Of a stretch of 64,000 bases of DNA, positions 56,627-64,000 are shown piece by piece. The stretch is from Mycobacterium sp. URHB0044. GTDB taxonomy: Bacteria > Actinomycetota > Actinomycetes > Mycobacteriales > Mycobacteriaceae. The notes below the pieces were generated by a model. That model was not told where the DNA came from and did no database searches. It worked only from the letters and a program-made list of their open reading frames with translations. The translations under genes were made by a program, and so were the position numbers. The stretch's first letter is position 1, and each line of letters begins with the position of its first letter. The stretch is taken from positions 393,690 to 457,689 of the forward strand of contig NZ_JIAW01000004.1 in the NCBI RefSeq assembly GCF_000620625.1. The letters are read 5' to 3'.

Positions 56627-57534
56627 GCCTGCCCGACCATGTCACGATTCGCGAGGTCTGTCTGCGCGACGGTCTGCAGATCGAGGACCCGATTCCGTTG
56701 GCGGCCAAGCTCGAACTGCTCGAGGCCGTGGTGGCGACCGGCGTTCGCGAAATCGAGGCGACGGCGTTCGTGTCGCCGTCCAAGGTGCCCGCCCTGGCCG
56801 ACGCCGCAGCACTCGCCGCCGAACTGCCACGGTTGCGTCAGGCGCACGGCATCGAGTTCTCCGCCCTAGTCGCGGGTCCGGGCGGGGCGGGCAGGGCCGT
56901 CGCCGCGGGCATGGGCTCCATCGAATACGTGGTGTCCGCCGCCGACGGGCACAGCCAGGCCAACGTTGGGCGGTCGACCGCCGACTCGACCCACCTGATC
57001 GCCGACATCGCCCGCATCGCGCATGAGAACGGCGCGACCATCGAAGTCATCATCGCCACGGCGTGGGACTGCCCGTTCGACGGACCCACCGACCCGCAGC
57101 GCGTCGTCGACATCGCCACGGCCGCCGTCGAGATCGGCGTCGACCGGGTGGCGATCGCCGACACCATCGGCACCACTACGCCGCGCCGGGTGACGACGTT
57201 GATCGACCGTCTCCGTCCGGTGATCGGCGACCTGCCGCTCGGCGCGCACTTCCACAACACCCGCGGCGCGGGGCTGGCCAGTGCCTATGCCGCCGTCGTC
57301 GCAGGCGTCAGGCGGCTGGATGCGTCGGTCGGCGGACTGGGCGGTTGTCCGTTCGCGCCTGGCGCCAGCGGAAACATAGCCACGGAGGACCTGGTGTACC
57401 TGTTGCGCGACAGCGGGATCGGCGTGGACGTCGACCTGCAAGCAGCGATTCACGCCGCAGGTGTCGCCCGTAAGGCCGTCGGCCACGACCTGCCAAGCGC
57501 GCTGCTGCGTGCCGGTGATCGCATCCTGAGTTGA
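56623..57534 (+). CDS. HMG-CoA lyase-like (DRE-TIM) enzyme
   Basis: A 303-residue TIM-barrel lyase. VTIREVCLRDGLQIEDPIPLAAK carries the catalytic R/D, HFHNTRGAG the metal-binding HxH, and GGLGGCPFAPGASGNIATEDLVYLL the active-site cysteine loop of HMG-CoA lyases. It should split a 3-hydroxy-3-methylacyl-CoA or similar into acetyl-CoA (or a homologue) and a keto acid. It follows the CoA-transferase with an ATGA overlap, suggesting the CoA ester made there is its substrate or precursor. Confidence 0.9.
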   Translation: MSLPDHVTIREVCLRDGLQIEDPIPLAAKLELLEAVVATGVREIEATAFVSPSKVPALADAAALAAELPRLRQAHGIEFSALVAGPGGAGRAVAAGMGSIEYVVSAADGHSQANVGRSTADSTHLIADIARIAHENGATIEVIIATAWDCPFDGPTDPQRVVDIATAAVEIGVDRVAIADTIGTTTPRRVTTLIDRLRPVIGDLPLGAHFHNTRGAGLASAYAAVVAGVRRLDASVGGLGGCPFAPGASGNIATEDLVYLLRDSGIGVDVDLQAAIHAAGVARKAVGHDLPSALLRAGDRILS

Positions 57535-58160
57535 GCGGCACCGTGCCTCGAGAGACGTTCACCGCAAAGGGCCACCAGACCCGTGAGGCCATCGAACAGG
57601 CCGCACGGAAGCTGTTCGCCGAACGGGGTTTCCACGGCACCACGCTCGCCGACATCACGTCCGCTGCGGGCAGGTCGCCCGCGGCGTTCTACCGCTACTA
57701 CGCCGACAAGGAAGATCTGCTCGCGGTCCTGGCCGACTCCTTCCTGCGCGACGTGGTCGCCCCTGCGGGCCAGCTCGTGCACCTGCCCGAATCCCCCGAC
57801 GACACGGAGTTCTTCGTCGCCGCGGTCACCGGTTACTGGAACATGTTCAAGCAGAACATCGGCATCATGGTTGCCGTGGACAATCTGGCGGCCGTCGAAC
57901 AACGATTCGCCGTCCTGCAGAACGAGTTTCGCCGGTTCGGCATCGACATCGTGCGCGCCTCCGTGCTGCGCGCCCAGGAGCAGGGGTTCGCCCATGACGT
58001 CGACCCCGAGCACACGGCCCTGGCCATCTCGCTGCTGTTCGAGCGGTTCACCACCGTCTACCTCCGGCCCGACACCGCCGCCTTCGGTGTGGTCACCACC
58101 GACGAGAATGCGGTGCGAACGCTGGCGACGATTTGGAAGAAGACGCTGTACGGGTACTGA
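57531..58160 (+). CDS. TetR-family transcriptional regulator
   Basis: A 209-residue regulator. The HTH (TREAIEQAARKLFAERGFHGTTLADITSAAGRSPAAFYRYYADKEDLL) is unmistakable; the C-terminal half resembles regulators of acyl-CoA or CoA-ester pathways. Its TTG start overlaps the lyase stop (TTGA), so it is inside the operon rather than upstream of it. A GTG at 57543 is an alternative start. It may sense a CoA-thioester intermediate. Confidence 0.87.
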   Translation: MSGTVPRETFTAKGHQTREAIEQAARKLFAERGFHGTTLADITSAAGRSPAAFYRYYADKEDLLAVLADSFLRDVVAPAGQLVHLPESPDDTEFFVAAVTGYWNMFKQNIGIMVAVDNLAAVEQRFAVLQNEFRRFGIDIVRASVLRAQEQGFAHDVDPEHTALAISLLFERFTTVYLRPDTAAFGVVTTDENAVRTLATIWKKTLYGY

Positions 58161-58189
58161 CCGAGTCGGACCACCAGAAAGGGATCACC

Positions 58190-59434
58190 GTGGATTTCGC
58201 CCTGCCGGACCACCTTCCGGGCGTGCTGGCCGAGATGGACGCCTTCATCGACGCCGAGATCAAGCCGCTGGAAGCCGAGCACATGCAGTACTTCGACCGG
58301 CGCCGCGAATTCGCGCGCACCGACCTGGAGAACGGTGGCATCCCTGCCAGGGCGTGGGAGGACCTGCTCGACGAGATGCGCCGCCGCGCCGACGCGGCGG
58401 GCTGGCTGCGGTATGGCCTGCCCACGGAGTTCGGCGGCCGCGACGGCAGCAACCTCGACATGGCCGTCATCCGGGAACATCTGGCGCACAGGGGCCTTGG
58501 CCTGCACAACGACCTGCAGGACGAGTCCTCAATCGTCGGCAATTTTCCACAGGTCATCATGATGGACCGGTTCGGCACCGACGAGCAGAAGGCCCAGTGG
58601 TGCGACGCGCTGATCACCGGCGAACGGTCGATGGCGTTCGGCCTTTCGGAGCCGGACCACGGCTCGGACGCCACCTGGCTGGAGACGCGGGCCGACCGCG
58701 ACGGCGACGACTGGGTGATCAACGGCAACAAGCGCTGGAACACCGGCGTGCACCGCGCCACCCATGACCTCATCTTCGCCCGCACCTCGGGTGAGCCGGG
58801 CCAGGCCCGCGGCATCACCGCCTTCCTCGTCCCCACCGACACGCCCGGCTTCACCGTGCCGTACTACTGGTGGACGTTCAACATGCCAAGCGACCACGGC
58901 GAAGTGGAGTTGCGCGACGTCCGGGTGCCCGCCGACGCCGTACTCGGTGAGGTCGACCACGGCCTCGAGGTGGGCCAGACGTTCCTGCACGAGAACCGGA
59001 TCCGGCAGGCAGCGAGCAGTCTCGGCGCCGCCCAGTACTGCATCGACCGCGCAGTCGAATACGCCTCGGAGCGCAAGGTCTTCGGCAAGCCGCTTTCCGT
59101 GAATCAGGCCGTGCAATGGCCACTCGTCGAACTGCAGACCGAGGCACAGATGGTGCGCCTGCTGGTCTACTACGCGGCCACGCACCTCGATTCGAATCAC
59201 CACATGGAGGTCAGCGACAAGGTGTCGATGGCCAACTACCGCGCCAACCGGTTGGTGTGCGACGCCGCCGACCGGGCGATGCAGATCCACGGCGGCGTCG
59301 GCTACAGCAGGCACGCGCCGTTCGAGCACATCTACCGGCATCACCGCCGCTACCGAATCACGGAGGGAGCAGAAGAGATTCAGATCCGGCGGGTGGCCCA
59401 GCGGATGTTCAAGTTCGGCCGGTCTGCCACGTGA
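58190..59434 (+). CDS. Acyl-CoA dehydrogenase (ACAD10/11-like, LvaC-like)
   Basis: A 414-residue acyl-CoA dehydrogenase. FGLSEPDHGSDATWLETRADRDGDDWVINGNKRWNTGVHRA is the FAD/substrate region, and GGVGYSRHAPFEHIYRHHRRYRITEGAEEIQIRRVAQRMF is the C-terminal motif characteristic of ACAD10/11-type members. A GAAAGGGA site lies before the GTG at 58190. It is followed, with GTGA overlaps, by a kinase-like gene and DUF6285, the set that removes a phosphorylated 4-hydroxyl in 4-hydroxyacyl-CoA catabolism. This link is by gene context. Confidence 0.88.
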   Translation: MDFALPDHLPGVLAEMDAFIDAEIKPLEAEHMQYFDRRREFARTDLENGGIPARAWEDLLDEMRRRADAAGWLRYGLPTEFGGRDGSNLDMAVIREHLAHRGLGLHNDLQDESSIVGNFPQVIMMDRFGTDEQKAQWCDALITGERSMAFGLSEPDHGSDATWLETRADRDGDDWVINGNKRWNTGVHRATHDLIFARTSGEPGQARGITAFLVPTDTPGFTVPYYWWTFNMPSDHGEVELRDVRVPADAVLGEVDHGLEVGQTFLHENRIRQAASSLGAAQYCIDRAVEYASERKVFGKPLSVNQAVQWPLVELQTEAQMVRLLVYYAATHLDSNHHMEVSDKVSMANYRANRLVCDAADRAMQIHGGVGYSRHAPFEHIYRHHRRYRITEGAEEIQIRRVAQRMFKFGRSAT

Positions 59435-60408
59435 TCGAGCCGCCCGCCTCCGCGCTGGCTGCGGTGTTGCGGCCCTCGCTCGGTGACGTGCAGATCGCCA
59501 ACCTGCGGGTGCTCACCGGCGGCGCGAGCCGCGCCACCTGGGCGTTTGACGCCGTCACCGGCGATGCGTCGCGGGCGCTGATCCTGCGCAGCGGCCCGCC
59601 CGACGAGGTGCACGCGGGCATGCTGCTCGAAGCGCGCGCGCAAAGGCTGGCGGCAGTCGCGGGCGCTCCGGTACCCGAGGTGCTCGTCGCCGAGGAGTCG
59701 ACCGCCGCGCTCGGCGCCCCCTTCCTGATCGGCGGTTTCATCGCAGGCGAGACGATCCCGCGCCGCATCCTGCGGGCGCTCGACGCCGGCGATCGCATCC
59801 ATCTGCTCGAGCAGTGCGCAGCGGCGCTCGCCGCCATTCACCGTGCGGACCTCACCGAGGCCGACATCCCCGCACAGGACCAGCTCGCCACCTGGCGCGA
59901 GTGGCTCGACGAAATGGGCGATACCACTGCGACATTCGAGTGGACCATCCGCTGGCTCGCGATGAACCGTCCCCCGCCGACGCAGCGGGTGCTGGTGCAC
60001 GGCGACTTCCGGATGGGCAACCTCATCATCGACACCGACGCGGCACCGGCGAACCTGGCCGCCGTCCTCGACTGGGAGCTCACCCATACCGGCGAGGCGG
60101 CCGAGGACCTGGCCTGGTTCTGCATCAGGGCATGGCGGTTCGGCGCAGCCAGTGACCTCGGGGCGGGCGGGCTCGGCAGCATCGACGACTTCCTCGCCGC
60201 CTACGAGGCGGCCGGCGGCGCGGCCGTCGACCGCACCGCATTCCGGTGGTGGCTGGTGCTCGCGACGCTGCGGTGGGGTGTCATCTGCCGCTACCAGGCG
60301 CACCGCCACCTGTCGGGGCAGAATCGCTCGGTCGAACTCGCCGCGATCGGCCGCCGGGTCTGCGAGACCGAGTTCGACCTGCTGCAGCTTTTGGAGCAAG
60401 CCTCGTGA
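59431..60408 (+). CDS. APH-family kinase (LvaA-like acyl-CoA 4-hydroxyl kinase candidate)
   Basis: A 325-residue protein-kinase-like phosphotransferase. The catalytic loop VHGDFRMGNLIID and the metal-binding VLDWELTHTGEAAEDLAWF are intact, with an N-terminal lobe LTGGASRATWAF. Members beside acyl-CoA dehydrogenases phosphorylate the hydroxyl of 4-hydroxyacyl-CoA rather than antibiotics. The GTG start overlaps the dehydrogenase stop (GTGA), and the stop overlaps the DUF6285 start. An antibiotic-resistance role is therefore unlikely. Confidence 0.88.
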   Translation: MIEPPASALAAVLRPSLGDVQIANLRVLTGGASRATWAFDAVTGDASRALILRSGPPDEVHAGMLLEARAQRLAAVAGAPVPEVLVAEESTAALGAPFLIGGFIAGETIPRRILRALDAGDRIHLLEQCAAALAAIHRADLTEADIPAQDQLATWREWLDEMGDTTATFEWTIRWLAMNRPPPTQRVLVHGDFRMGNLIIDTDAAPANLAAVLDWELTHTGEAAEDLAWFCIRAWRFGAASDLGAGGLGSIDDFLAAYEAAGGAAVDRTAFRWWLVLATLRWGVICRYQAHRHLSGQNRSVELAAIGRRVCETEFDLLQLLEQAS

Positions 60409-60770
60409 CCGGGTTGCACAACCGGCCCACCGCTGCCGAACTCGTCGCGGCCGTCGCCGAGTTCCTGGAGTCCGACGTCCGGGACGCCACTGGGCCCAAT
60501 GGTCGGCTCGCCGACGAAGGCCAGGTCAACTTCCACGCCCGCGTCGCCGCCAACGTCCTGCGCACCGTCGAACGCGAACTGACGTCCGAATCCGACGCCG
60601 CAGCACCCCGCGCCGCGCTGGCCACGCTCGGCTTCGCCGACGAAGCGACGCTGGCGGCCGCCATCCGCGCGGGCGGCCTCGACGACCGTCGTGACGAAGT
60701 CACCACGTGCCTGCGCGAGCTCGTCCGCCACCGACTCGCCGTCGCCCACCCCGGTTATGAGCGGGAGTGA
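60405..60770 (+). CDS. DUF6285 small protein (LvaB-like partner of the kinase)
   Basis: A 121-residue soluble helical protein: PTAAELVAAVAEFLESDV at the N-terminus, then NFHARVAANVLRTVERELTS, then a C-terminal helical part. It matches the small conserved proteins encoded next to APH-type kinases; in the P. putida levulinate operon the equivalent small protein (LvaB) is needed with the kinase LvaA. I assign it to DUF6285 by context and pattern. It starts at a GTGA overlap and is the last gene of the cluster. Confidence 0.78.
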   Translation: MTGLHNRPTAAELVAAVAEFLESDVRDATGPNGRLADEGQVNFHARVAANVLRTVERELTSESDAAAPRAALATLGFADEATLAAAIRAGGLDDRRDEVTTCLRELVRHRLAVAHPGYERE

Positions 60771-60774
60771 ACGC

Positions 60775-61401
60775 TCAGAGTCGACGGGCCCGCGCCAGCC
60801 ACGCGGGCTCGTCGACGTGCGCCCCCACGGGAAGCCCGAGCGCTTCGGCATGCGCCTCCCCCACGACGCCGCGGTACGTCGTCTCGTCGAGCGCCTCGAG
60901 GTCCCAACCGTCGGCGAAGGCGTCGCGGATCGTTGCCTCGCTGACCTCCGGGCCGAATCCGCGGCCCTTGTCGGACAGCGCGAGCACGTGAACGCGGGCA
61001 CCCGCAGGACAGATCCCGCGCAGGCTGTCGACGTATCTGGCCCGGTCGGCGTCGTCGAAGACGTGGAAGAGGGCGCTGTCCAGAACGGTGTCGTACCGTC
61101 CGTCGAGCGCCATCGCGTCCGCGACCTCGAAGCGCGCATCCACGCCACGGGCTTCGGCGTTCTCGCGCGCCCGGGCAACGGCGTGCGGGGCGTAGTCGAC
61201 ACCGAGTACGTCGTAGCCGAGGCGGGTGAGCAGGATCGTGTGTTCCCCGGCGCCACAACCGATGTCGAGTACCTTCCCACGCACCCATCCCGCGCGCTCC
61301 AGGGCGACGACTGCGGGTTGCGGTTCACCGATCACCCATGGCGGCGTGCCGTCGCGGTAGGCGTCGTCGAACAGGGACTTTTGGGGAGTCGTTTCCGTCA
61401 T
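60775..61401 (-). CDS. SAM-dependent methyltransferase (class I)
   Basis: A 208-residue methyltransferase. VLDIGCGAGEHTILL is the SAM-binding motif I, GVDYAPHAVARARENA motif II, and DSALFHVF a later motif. It resembles thiol/halide-type small-molecule methyltransferases (SLFDDAYRDGTPPWVIGEPQPAV at the N-terminus). It is convergent with DUF6285 (4-base gap) and divergent from the SnoaL-like gene. The substrate is unknown. Confidence 0.85.
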   Translation of the reverse strand: MTETTPQKSLFDDAYRDGTPPWVIGEPQPAVVALERAGWVRGKVLDIGCGAGEHTILLTRLGYDVLGVDYAPHAVARARENAEARGVDARFEVADAMALDGRYDTVLDSALFHVFDDADRARYVDSLRGICPAGARVHVLALSDKGRGFGPEVSEATIRDAFADGWDLEALDETTYRGVVGEAHAEALGLPVGAHVDEPAWLARARRL

Positions 61402-61469
61402 GGGACCACTGTCGTACCTGAACTGCTCTTGAGGTCAACCGTCTAACATCACCGAAGGACAGGAGCGAC

Positions 61470-61862
61470 ATGACGATCGTCGACCACCGACGCGAAGAGC
61501 TGGCCAACCGGCTCTTCGCGGCCATCGAACGCAGTGACACCGCGGCCATCGAGAGCATGTGGGCCGAGGACGTCAAGGTGTGGCACACGGGCGACGCGCG
61601 CGACAATGATCGCGCGAGGGCGCTGAAGGTGATTCGCTGGTTCATCGACAACACGACCAGGCGCGGCTACGAGGTTCTGGACCGACGTTTCTTCGACGGC
61701 GGTTTCGTGCAACAACACGTTCTGCGCGCCGACGCAATCAATGGCGCGTCGATCACCCTGCGGGTCTGCATCGTGATCATGGTCGAGGACGGCCTGATCA
61801 CCCGCATCGACGAGTACTTCGACCCGGCCGACATGGCCGCACTACTGAGGAGCCCGAGATGA
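61470..61862 (+). CDS. SnoaL/NTF2-like domain protein
   Basis: A 130-residue single-domain protein of the NTF2-like fold: RREELANRLFAAIERSDTAAIESMWAEDVKVWHTG at the start and ITRIDEYFDPADMAALL at the end. Such folds serve as isomerases, hydrolases or ligand-binding proteins. GGAG precedes the ATG. Its stop overlaps the YceI gene by four bases (ATGA), so they are co-translated. Confidence 0.85.
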   Translation: MTIVDHRREELANRLFAAIERSDTAAIESMWAEDVKVWHTGDARDNDRARALKVIRWFIDNTTRRGYEVLDRRFFDGGFVQQHVLRADAINGASITLRVCIVIMVEDGLITRIDEYFDPADMAALLRSPR

Positions 61863-62401
61863 CCACCGCATCCGACCTCATCGCCAACGCCAAGACCGGC
61901 GCCACGTGGACCCTCGATCCAGGCCGTTCGACGATGACGTTCAAGACCAAGACGATGTGGGGCCTGGCCACCGTCAAGGGCACGTTCAGCGACGTCGACG
62001 GCACCGGGCAGGTCACCGCGGACCAGACGATCACCGGCCAGCTGCGCATCGGCGCGGCCTCGCTGGCGACCGGCATCGGGAAACGCGACGAGCACCTGCG
62101 CTCGGCGGACTTCTTCGACGTCGAGAAGCATCCCGCCATCAGCCTGCAGGTGCATGGGGCGACGGTCACGGGCGACACGCTCAGGCTCGACGCCACGCTC
62201 ACCGTCAAGCAGATCGAGCGCCGTCTCGACCTGCCCGCGACCGCGCGGCTGCTCGACGACGGTGCCGTGCAGATCACCACCCACGCCGAGATCAACCGCA
62301 AGGAATTCGGCTGCGACGGCAACATGCTCGGCATGATCCCGGACACCACGCGCCTGGAAGGTGAGGCCGTATTCACGCCGCCGAGCGGGGACGCGCCGTA
62401 G
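61859..62401 (+). CDS. YceI-family lipid-binding protein
   Basis: A 180-residue lipocalin-like barrel. WTLDPGRSTMTFKTKTMWGLATVKGTF and FDVEKHPAISLQV are the YceI signatures, and EFGCDGNMLGMIPDT ends it. Members bind isoprenoid or other amphiphilic chains. No signal peptide is present, so it is cytoplasmic here. It is coupled to the SnoaL-like gene, and its TAG stop forms part of the next gene's -10. Confidence 0.9.
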   Translation: MTTASDLIANAKTGATWTLDPGRSTMTFKTKTMWGLATVKGTFSDVDGTGQVTADQTITGQLRIGAASLATGIGKRDEHLRSADFFDVEKHPAISLQVHGATVTGDTLRLDATLTVKQIERRLDLPATARLLDDGAVQITTHAEINRKEFGCDGNMLGMIPDTTRLEGEAVFTPPSGDAP

Positions 62402-62404
62402 CAT
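62399..62404 (+). promoter_or_regulatory. -10 element embedded in the YceI stop codon
   Basis: TAGCAT uses the YceI stop TAG as its first three bases and lies seven bases before the GTG of the receiver protein. It predicts a leaderless transcript. Confidence 0.5.
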
Positions 62405-62411
62405 CGGCTGC

Positions 62412-62807
62412 GTGCCCGACTCGCCACTGCGGATCCTGGTCTACAGCGACAACGCGCTCACCCGCGACCAGGTCCGCTCGGCGCTCGGCAGGCGCGTCCA
62501 CCCCGATCTGCCAGAACTGACCTACCTGGACGTCGCGACGGCACCGGTGGTGATCAAGAACCTCGACGAGGGTGGCATCGACCTGGCGATCCTGGACGGC
62601 GAGGCGACGCCGACCGGCGGTTTGGGGCTGGCCAAACAACTCAAGGACGAGGTCGCCGACTGCCCGCCGATCCTGGTGCTGACCGGGCGTCCCGACGACG
62701 CGTGGCTGGCATCGTGGTCGCGTGCCGAGGCCGCCGTGTCCCACCCGATCGACCCGATCCGGCTGGGCGAGGCCGTGGCGGCGCTGTTGCGGCCCGCAGT
62801 TCACTAA
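62412..62807 (+). CDS. Orphan response-regulator receiver domain protein
   Basis: A 131-residue stand-alone receiver domain. LRILVYSDNALTRDQVRSAL starts the fold, the phospho-accepting aspartate is in IDLAILDGEA, and ILVLTGRPDDAW is the conserved threonine strand. There is no DNA-binding domain. Its position directly before nuoA matches Rv3143. The GTG at 62412 is chosen over 62361 for the homology start and the leaderless -10. The partner kinase is unknown. Confidence 0.85.
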   Translation: MPDSPLRILVYSDNALTRDQVRSALGRRVHPDLPELTYLDVATAPVVIKNLDEGGIDLAILDGEATPTGGLGLAKQLKDEVADCPPILVLTGRPDDAWLASWSRAEAAVSHPIDPIRLGEAVAALLRPAVH

Positions 62808-62930
62808 CCAGCACGAAATAACCTGGGGCCGTTCACTCTTCGCGTCGTGCGCGGGCGAGGAAGCAGACCGCCAGTGATCAAACTTGATCCTATCCAAAAG
62901 GTGTCGAGCCAACCGTTAACGTGACTAAGC

Positions 62931-62946
62931 TGTGTGCTAGCTCACA
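62931..62946. promoter_or_regulatory. CRP-type site upstream of nuoA
   Basis: TGTGTGCTAGCTCACA matches TGTGA-N6-TCACA at nine of ten specified bases, and the whole 16-mer is palindromic except for one pair. It ends 32 bases before the nuoA start and overlaps a possible -10 (TAAGCT, 62926-62931). Confidence 0.65.
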
Positions 62947-62978
62947 TCGACAGCCCAACGAGGGAGCAGCGCCGCGGC

Positions 62979-63353
62979 ATGAATGCTTACCTACCCATCC
63001 TGGTGCTCGGTGCCGTCGCGGCCGCATTCGCGGTGGTCTCGGTGGTCATCGCCACGGTCATCGGGCCGCGGCGCTACAACCGGGCCAAACTCGAGGCCTA
63101 CGAGTGCGGGATCGAACCCATGGCACCGGGGTCCCCCGGCCACGAAACCACCGGCCAGCGGTTTCCGGTGAAGTACTACCTGACGGCGATGTTGTTCATC
63201 GTGTTCGACATCGAGATCGTCTTCTTGTATCCGTGGGCGGTGGCGTTCGATTCGTTGGGCCTGTTCGCGGTGGTGGAGATGCTGCTGTTCATGCTGACGG
63301 TGTTCGTCGCCTACGCGTATGTGTGGCGGCGCGGCGGATTGAGTTGGGATTGA
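62979..63353 (+). CDS. nuoA: NADH-quinone oxidoreductase subunit A
   Basis: A 124-residue, three-helix membrane subunit of complex [17 protein letters not shown] and [28 protein letters not shown] are diagnostic. AGGGAG at about 62961 precedes the ATG at 62979. It is the first gene of the nuo operon, which runs off the window. The CRP-like site and a 171-base leader region lie upstream. Confidence 0.96.
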   Translation: MNAYLPILVLGAVAAAFAVVSVVIATVIGPRRYNRAKLEAYECGIEPMAPGSPGHETTGQRFPVKYYLTAMLFIVFDIEIVFLYPWAVAFDSLGLFAVVEMLLFMLTVFVAYAYVWRRGGLSWD

Positions 63354-63357
63354 TCTG

Positions 63358-63915
63358 ATGGGTCTCGAGGAGCAGTTGCCGGGTGGCATCTTGTTGTCGA
63401 CGGTGGAGAAGGTCGCCGGCTACGTGCGCAAGGGGTCGTTGTGGCCGGCCACGTTCGGGTTGGCGTGTTGTGCCATCGAGATGATGGCCACGGCCGGACC
63501 GCGTTTCGACATCGCCCGCTTCGGGATGGAACGCTTCTCCGCCACCCCGCGCCAGGCGGATCTGATGATCGTGGCGGGCCGGGTCAGCCAGAAGATGGCG
63601 CCGGTGCTGCGGCAGGTGTATGACCAGATGGCCGAGCCGAAATGGGTTCTGGCGATGGGGGTCTGCGCCTCCTCGGGCGGCATGTTCAACAACTACGCCA
63701 TCGTGCAAGGCGTCGATCACGTCGTCCCGGTCGACATCTACCTGCCCGGCTGCCCACCGCGACCGGAGATGCTGCTCAACGCCATCCTCAAACTGCACGA
63801 CAAGATCGCCGAAATGCCGTTGGGCGTCAACCGCACCGAGGCCATCGCCGCCGCCGAAGCCGCGGCACTCGCATCGCGGCCGACCATCGAGTTCACCGGA
63901 CTGCTCCGCAAATGA
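63358..63915 (+). CDS. nuoB: NADH-quinone oxidoreductase subunit B
   Basis: A 185-residue subunit carrying the N2 iron-sulfur cluster. The ligands are in [12 protein letters not shown] and later [10 protein letters not shown] and [10 protein letters not shown]. It sits at the quinone-reduction site of complex I. It lies 4 bases after nuoA and overlaps nuoC by four bases (ATGA). Confidence 0.97.
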   Translation: MGLEEQLPGGILLSTVEKVAGYVRKGSLWPATFGLACCAIEMMATAGPRFDIARFGMERFSATPRQADLMIVAGRVSQKMAPVLRQVYDQMAEPKWVLAMGVCASSGGMFNNYAIVQGVDHVVPVDIYLPGCPPRPEMLLNAILKLHDKIAEMPLGVNRTEAIAAAEAAALASRPTIEFTGLLRK

Positions 63916-64000
63916 CCGAGGACGACACCACCAACGCTGCTGCGGCGTCACCGGATTCGGAGGTGATCGGGGTGCGGCGCGGCAGCTTCGGGATCACCGG
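63912..64000 (+). CDS. nuoC: NADH-quinone oxidoreductase subunit C, 5' end
   Basis: Only the first 29 codons are in the window. After an acidic lead ([17 protein letters not shown]) the [11 protein letters not shown] segment matches the mycobacterial NuoC N-terminus. It starts at an ATGA overlap with nuoB. Confidence 0.88.
   Translation, partial: MTEDDTTNAAAASPDSEVIGVRRGSFGIT

Noticed and set aside
59431..60408. Aminoglycoside resistance kinase
   Set aside because: The APH fold is present, but overlap with an acyl-CoA dehydrogenase and DUF6285 points to hydroxyacyl-CoA metabolism.

Overview
This is 64 kb of a high-GC actinobacterial chromosome, almost certainly from a rapidly growing Mycobacterium (Mycolicibacterium). 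Three blocks follow the order of the M. tuberculosis genome as I recall it: smpB-ftsX-ftsE-(Pro/Thr-rich protein)-mscS-prfB-fprA (Rv3100c to Rv3106), hisN-fadE24-fadE23 (Rv3137 to Rv3140), and the orphan receiver protein followed by nuoA-nuoB-nuoC (Rv3143 to Rv3147). Antigen 85, MmpL, R2-like ligand-binding oxidase, PGRS-type glycine-rich proteins, a tmRNA with an ADSNQRDYALAA tag and several class III adenylate cyclases fit the same assignment. No rRNA, tRNA, insertion sequence, prophage or CRISPR array was seen.

Layout. 1-10.3 kb: a sugar phosphotransferase/amino-sugar region (3' end of ptsI; EIIA-nagB-nagA divergent from an EIICB permease), interrupted by a serine hydrolase/TetR pair with a clear operator, a proline-rich secreted protein and a DUF2182/DUF1326 pair, then a CobW GTPase and a DUF808 membrane protein. 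10.3-17.2 kb: R2lox behind a perfect CRP-type palindrome, a hydrolase-adenylate cyclase fusion, an MmpL/VOC pair, and a peroxiredoxin fused to a DUF742 domain. 17.2-23.6 kb: two tandem secreted PGRS-like proteins that lack a PE domain, separated by two copies of a near-identical palindrome from a small HTH protein and a large LuxR-type ATPase regulator. 23.6-30.8 kb: two paralogous membrane adenylate cyclases around an L,D-transpeptidase, a fatty-acid desaturase with a damaged start, and another hydrolase-cyclase. 30.8-41.8 kb: indolepyruvate oxidoreductase with a divergent Lrp regulator, tmRNA, a TPR/AAA+ pair, a DMT transporter, smpB and ftsEX. 41.8-51 kb: conserved core genes, the fadE24-fadE23 operon and an antigen 85 protein.

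51.2-60.8 kb is a dense, mostly translationally coupled catabolic cluster: two TetR regulators, a group D flavin monooxygenase-like protein, a homogentisate-dioxygenase-like cupin, an alpha/beta hydrolase, a CoA-transferase, an HMG-CoA-lyase-like enzyme, and an acyl-CoA dehydrogenase/APH-type kinase/DUF6285 triad resembling the 4-hydroxyacid (levulinate, lva) system. The window ends in nuoABC behind a second CRP-like site.

Cross-cutting themes are cAMP signalling (four cyclase genes and two CRP-type palindromes), frequent leaderless promoters (TANNNT about 6-7 bases before the start codon), and short intergenic palindromes that suggest local regulators. All functional assignments rest on motif recognition and remembered family features; no search was run.
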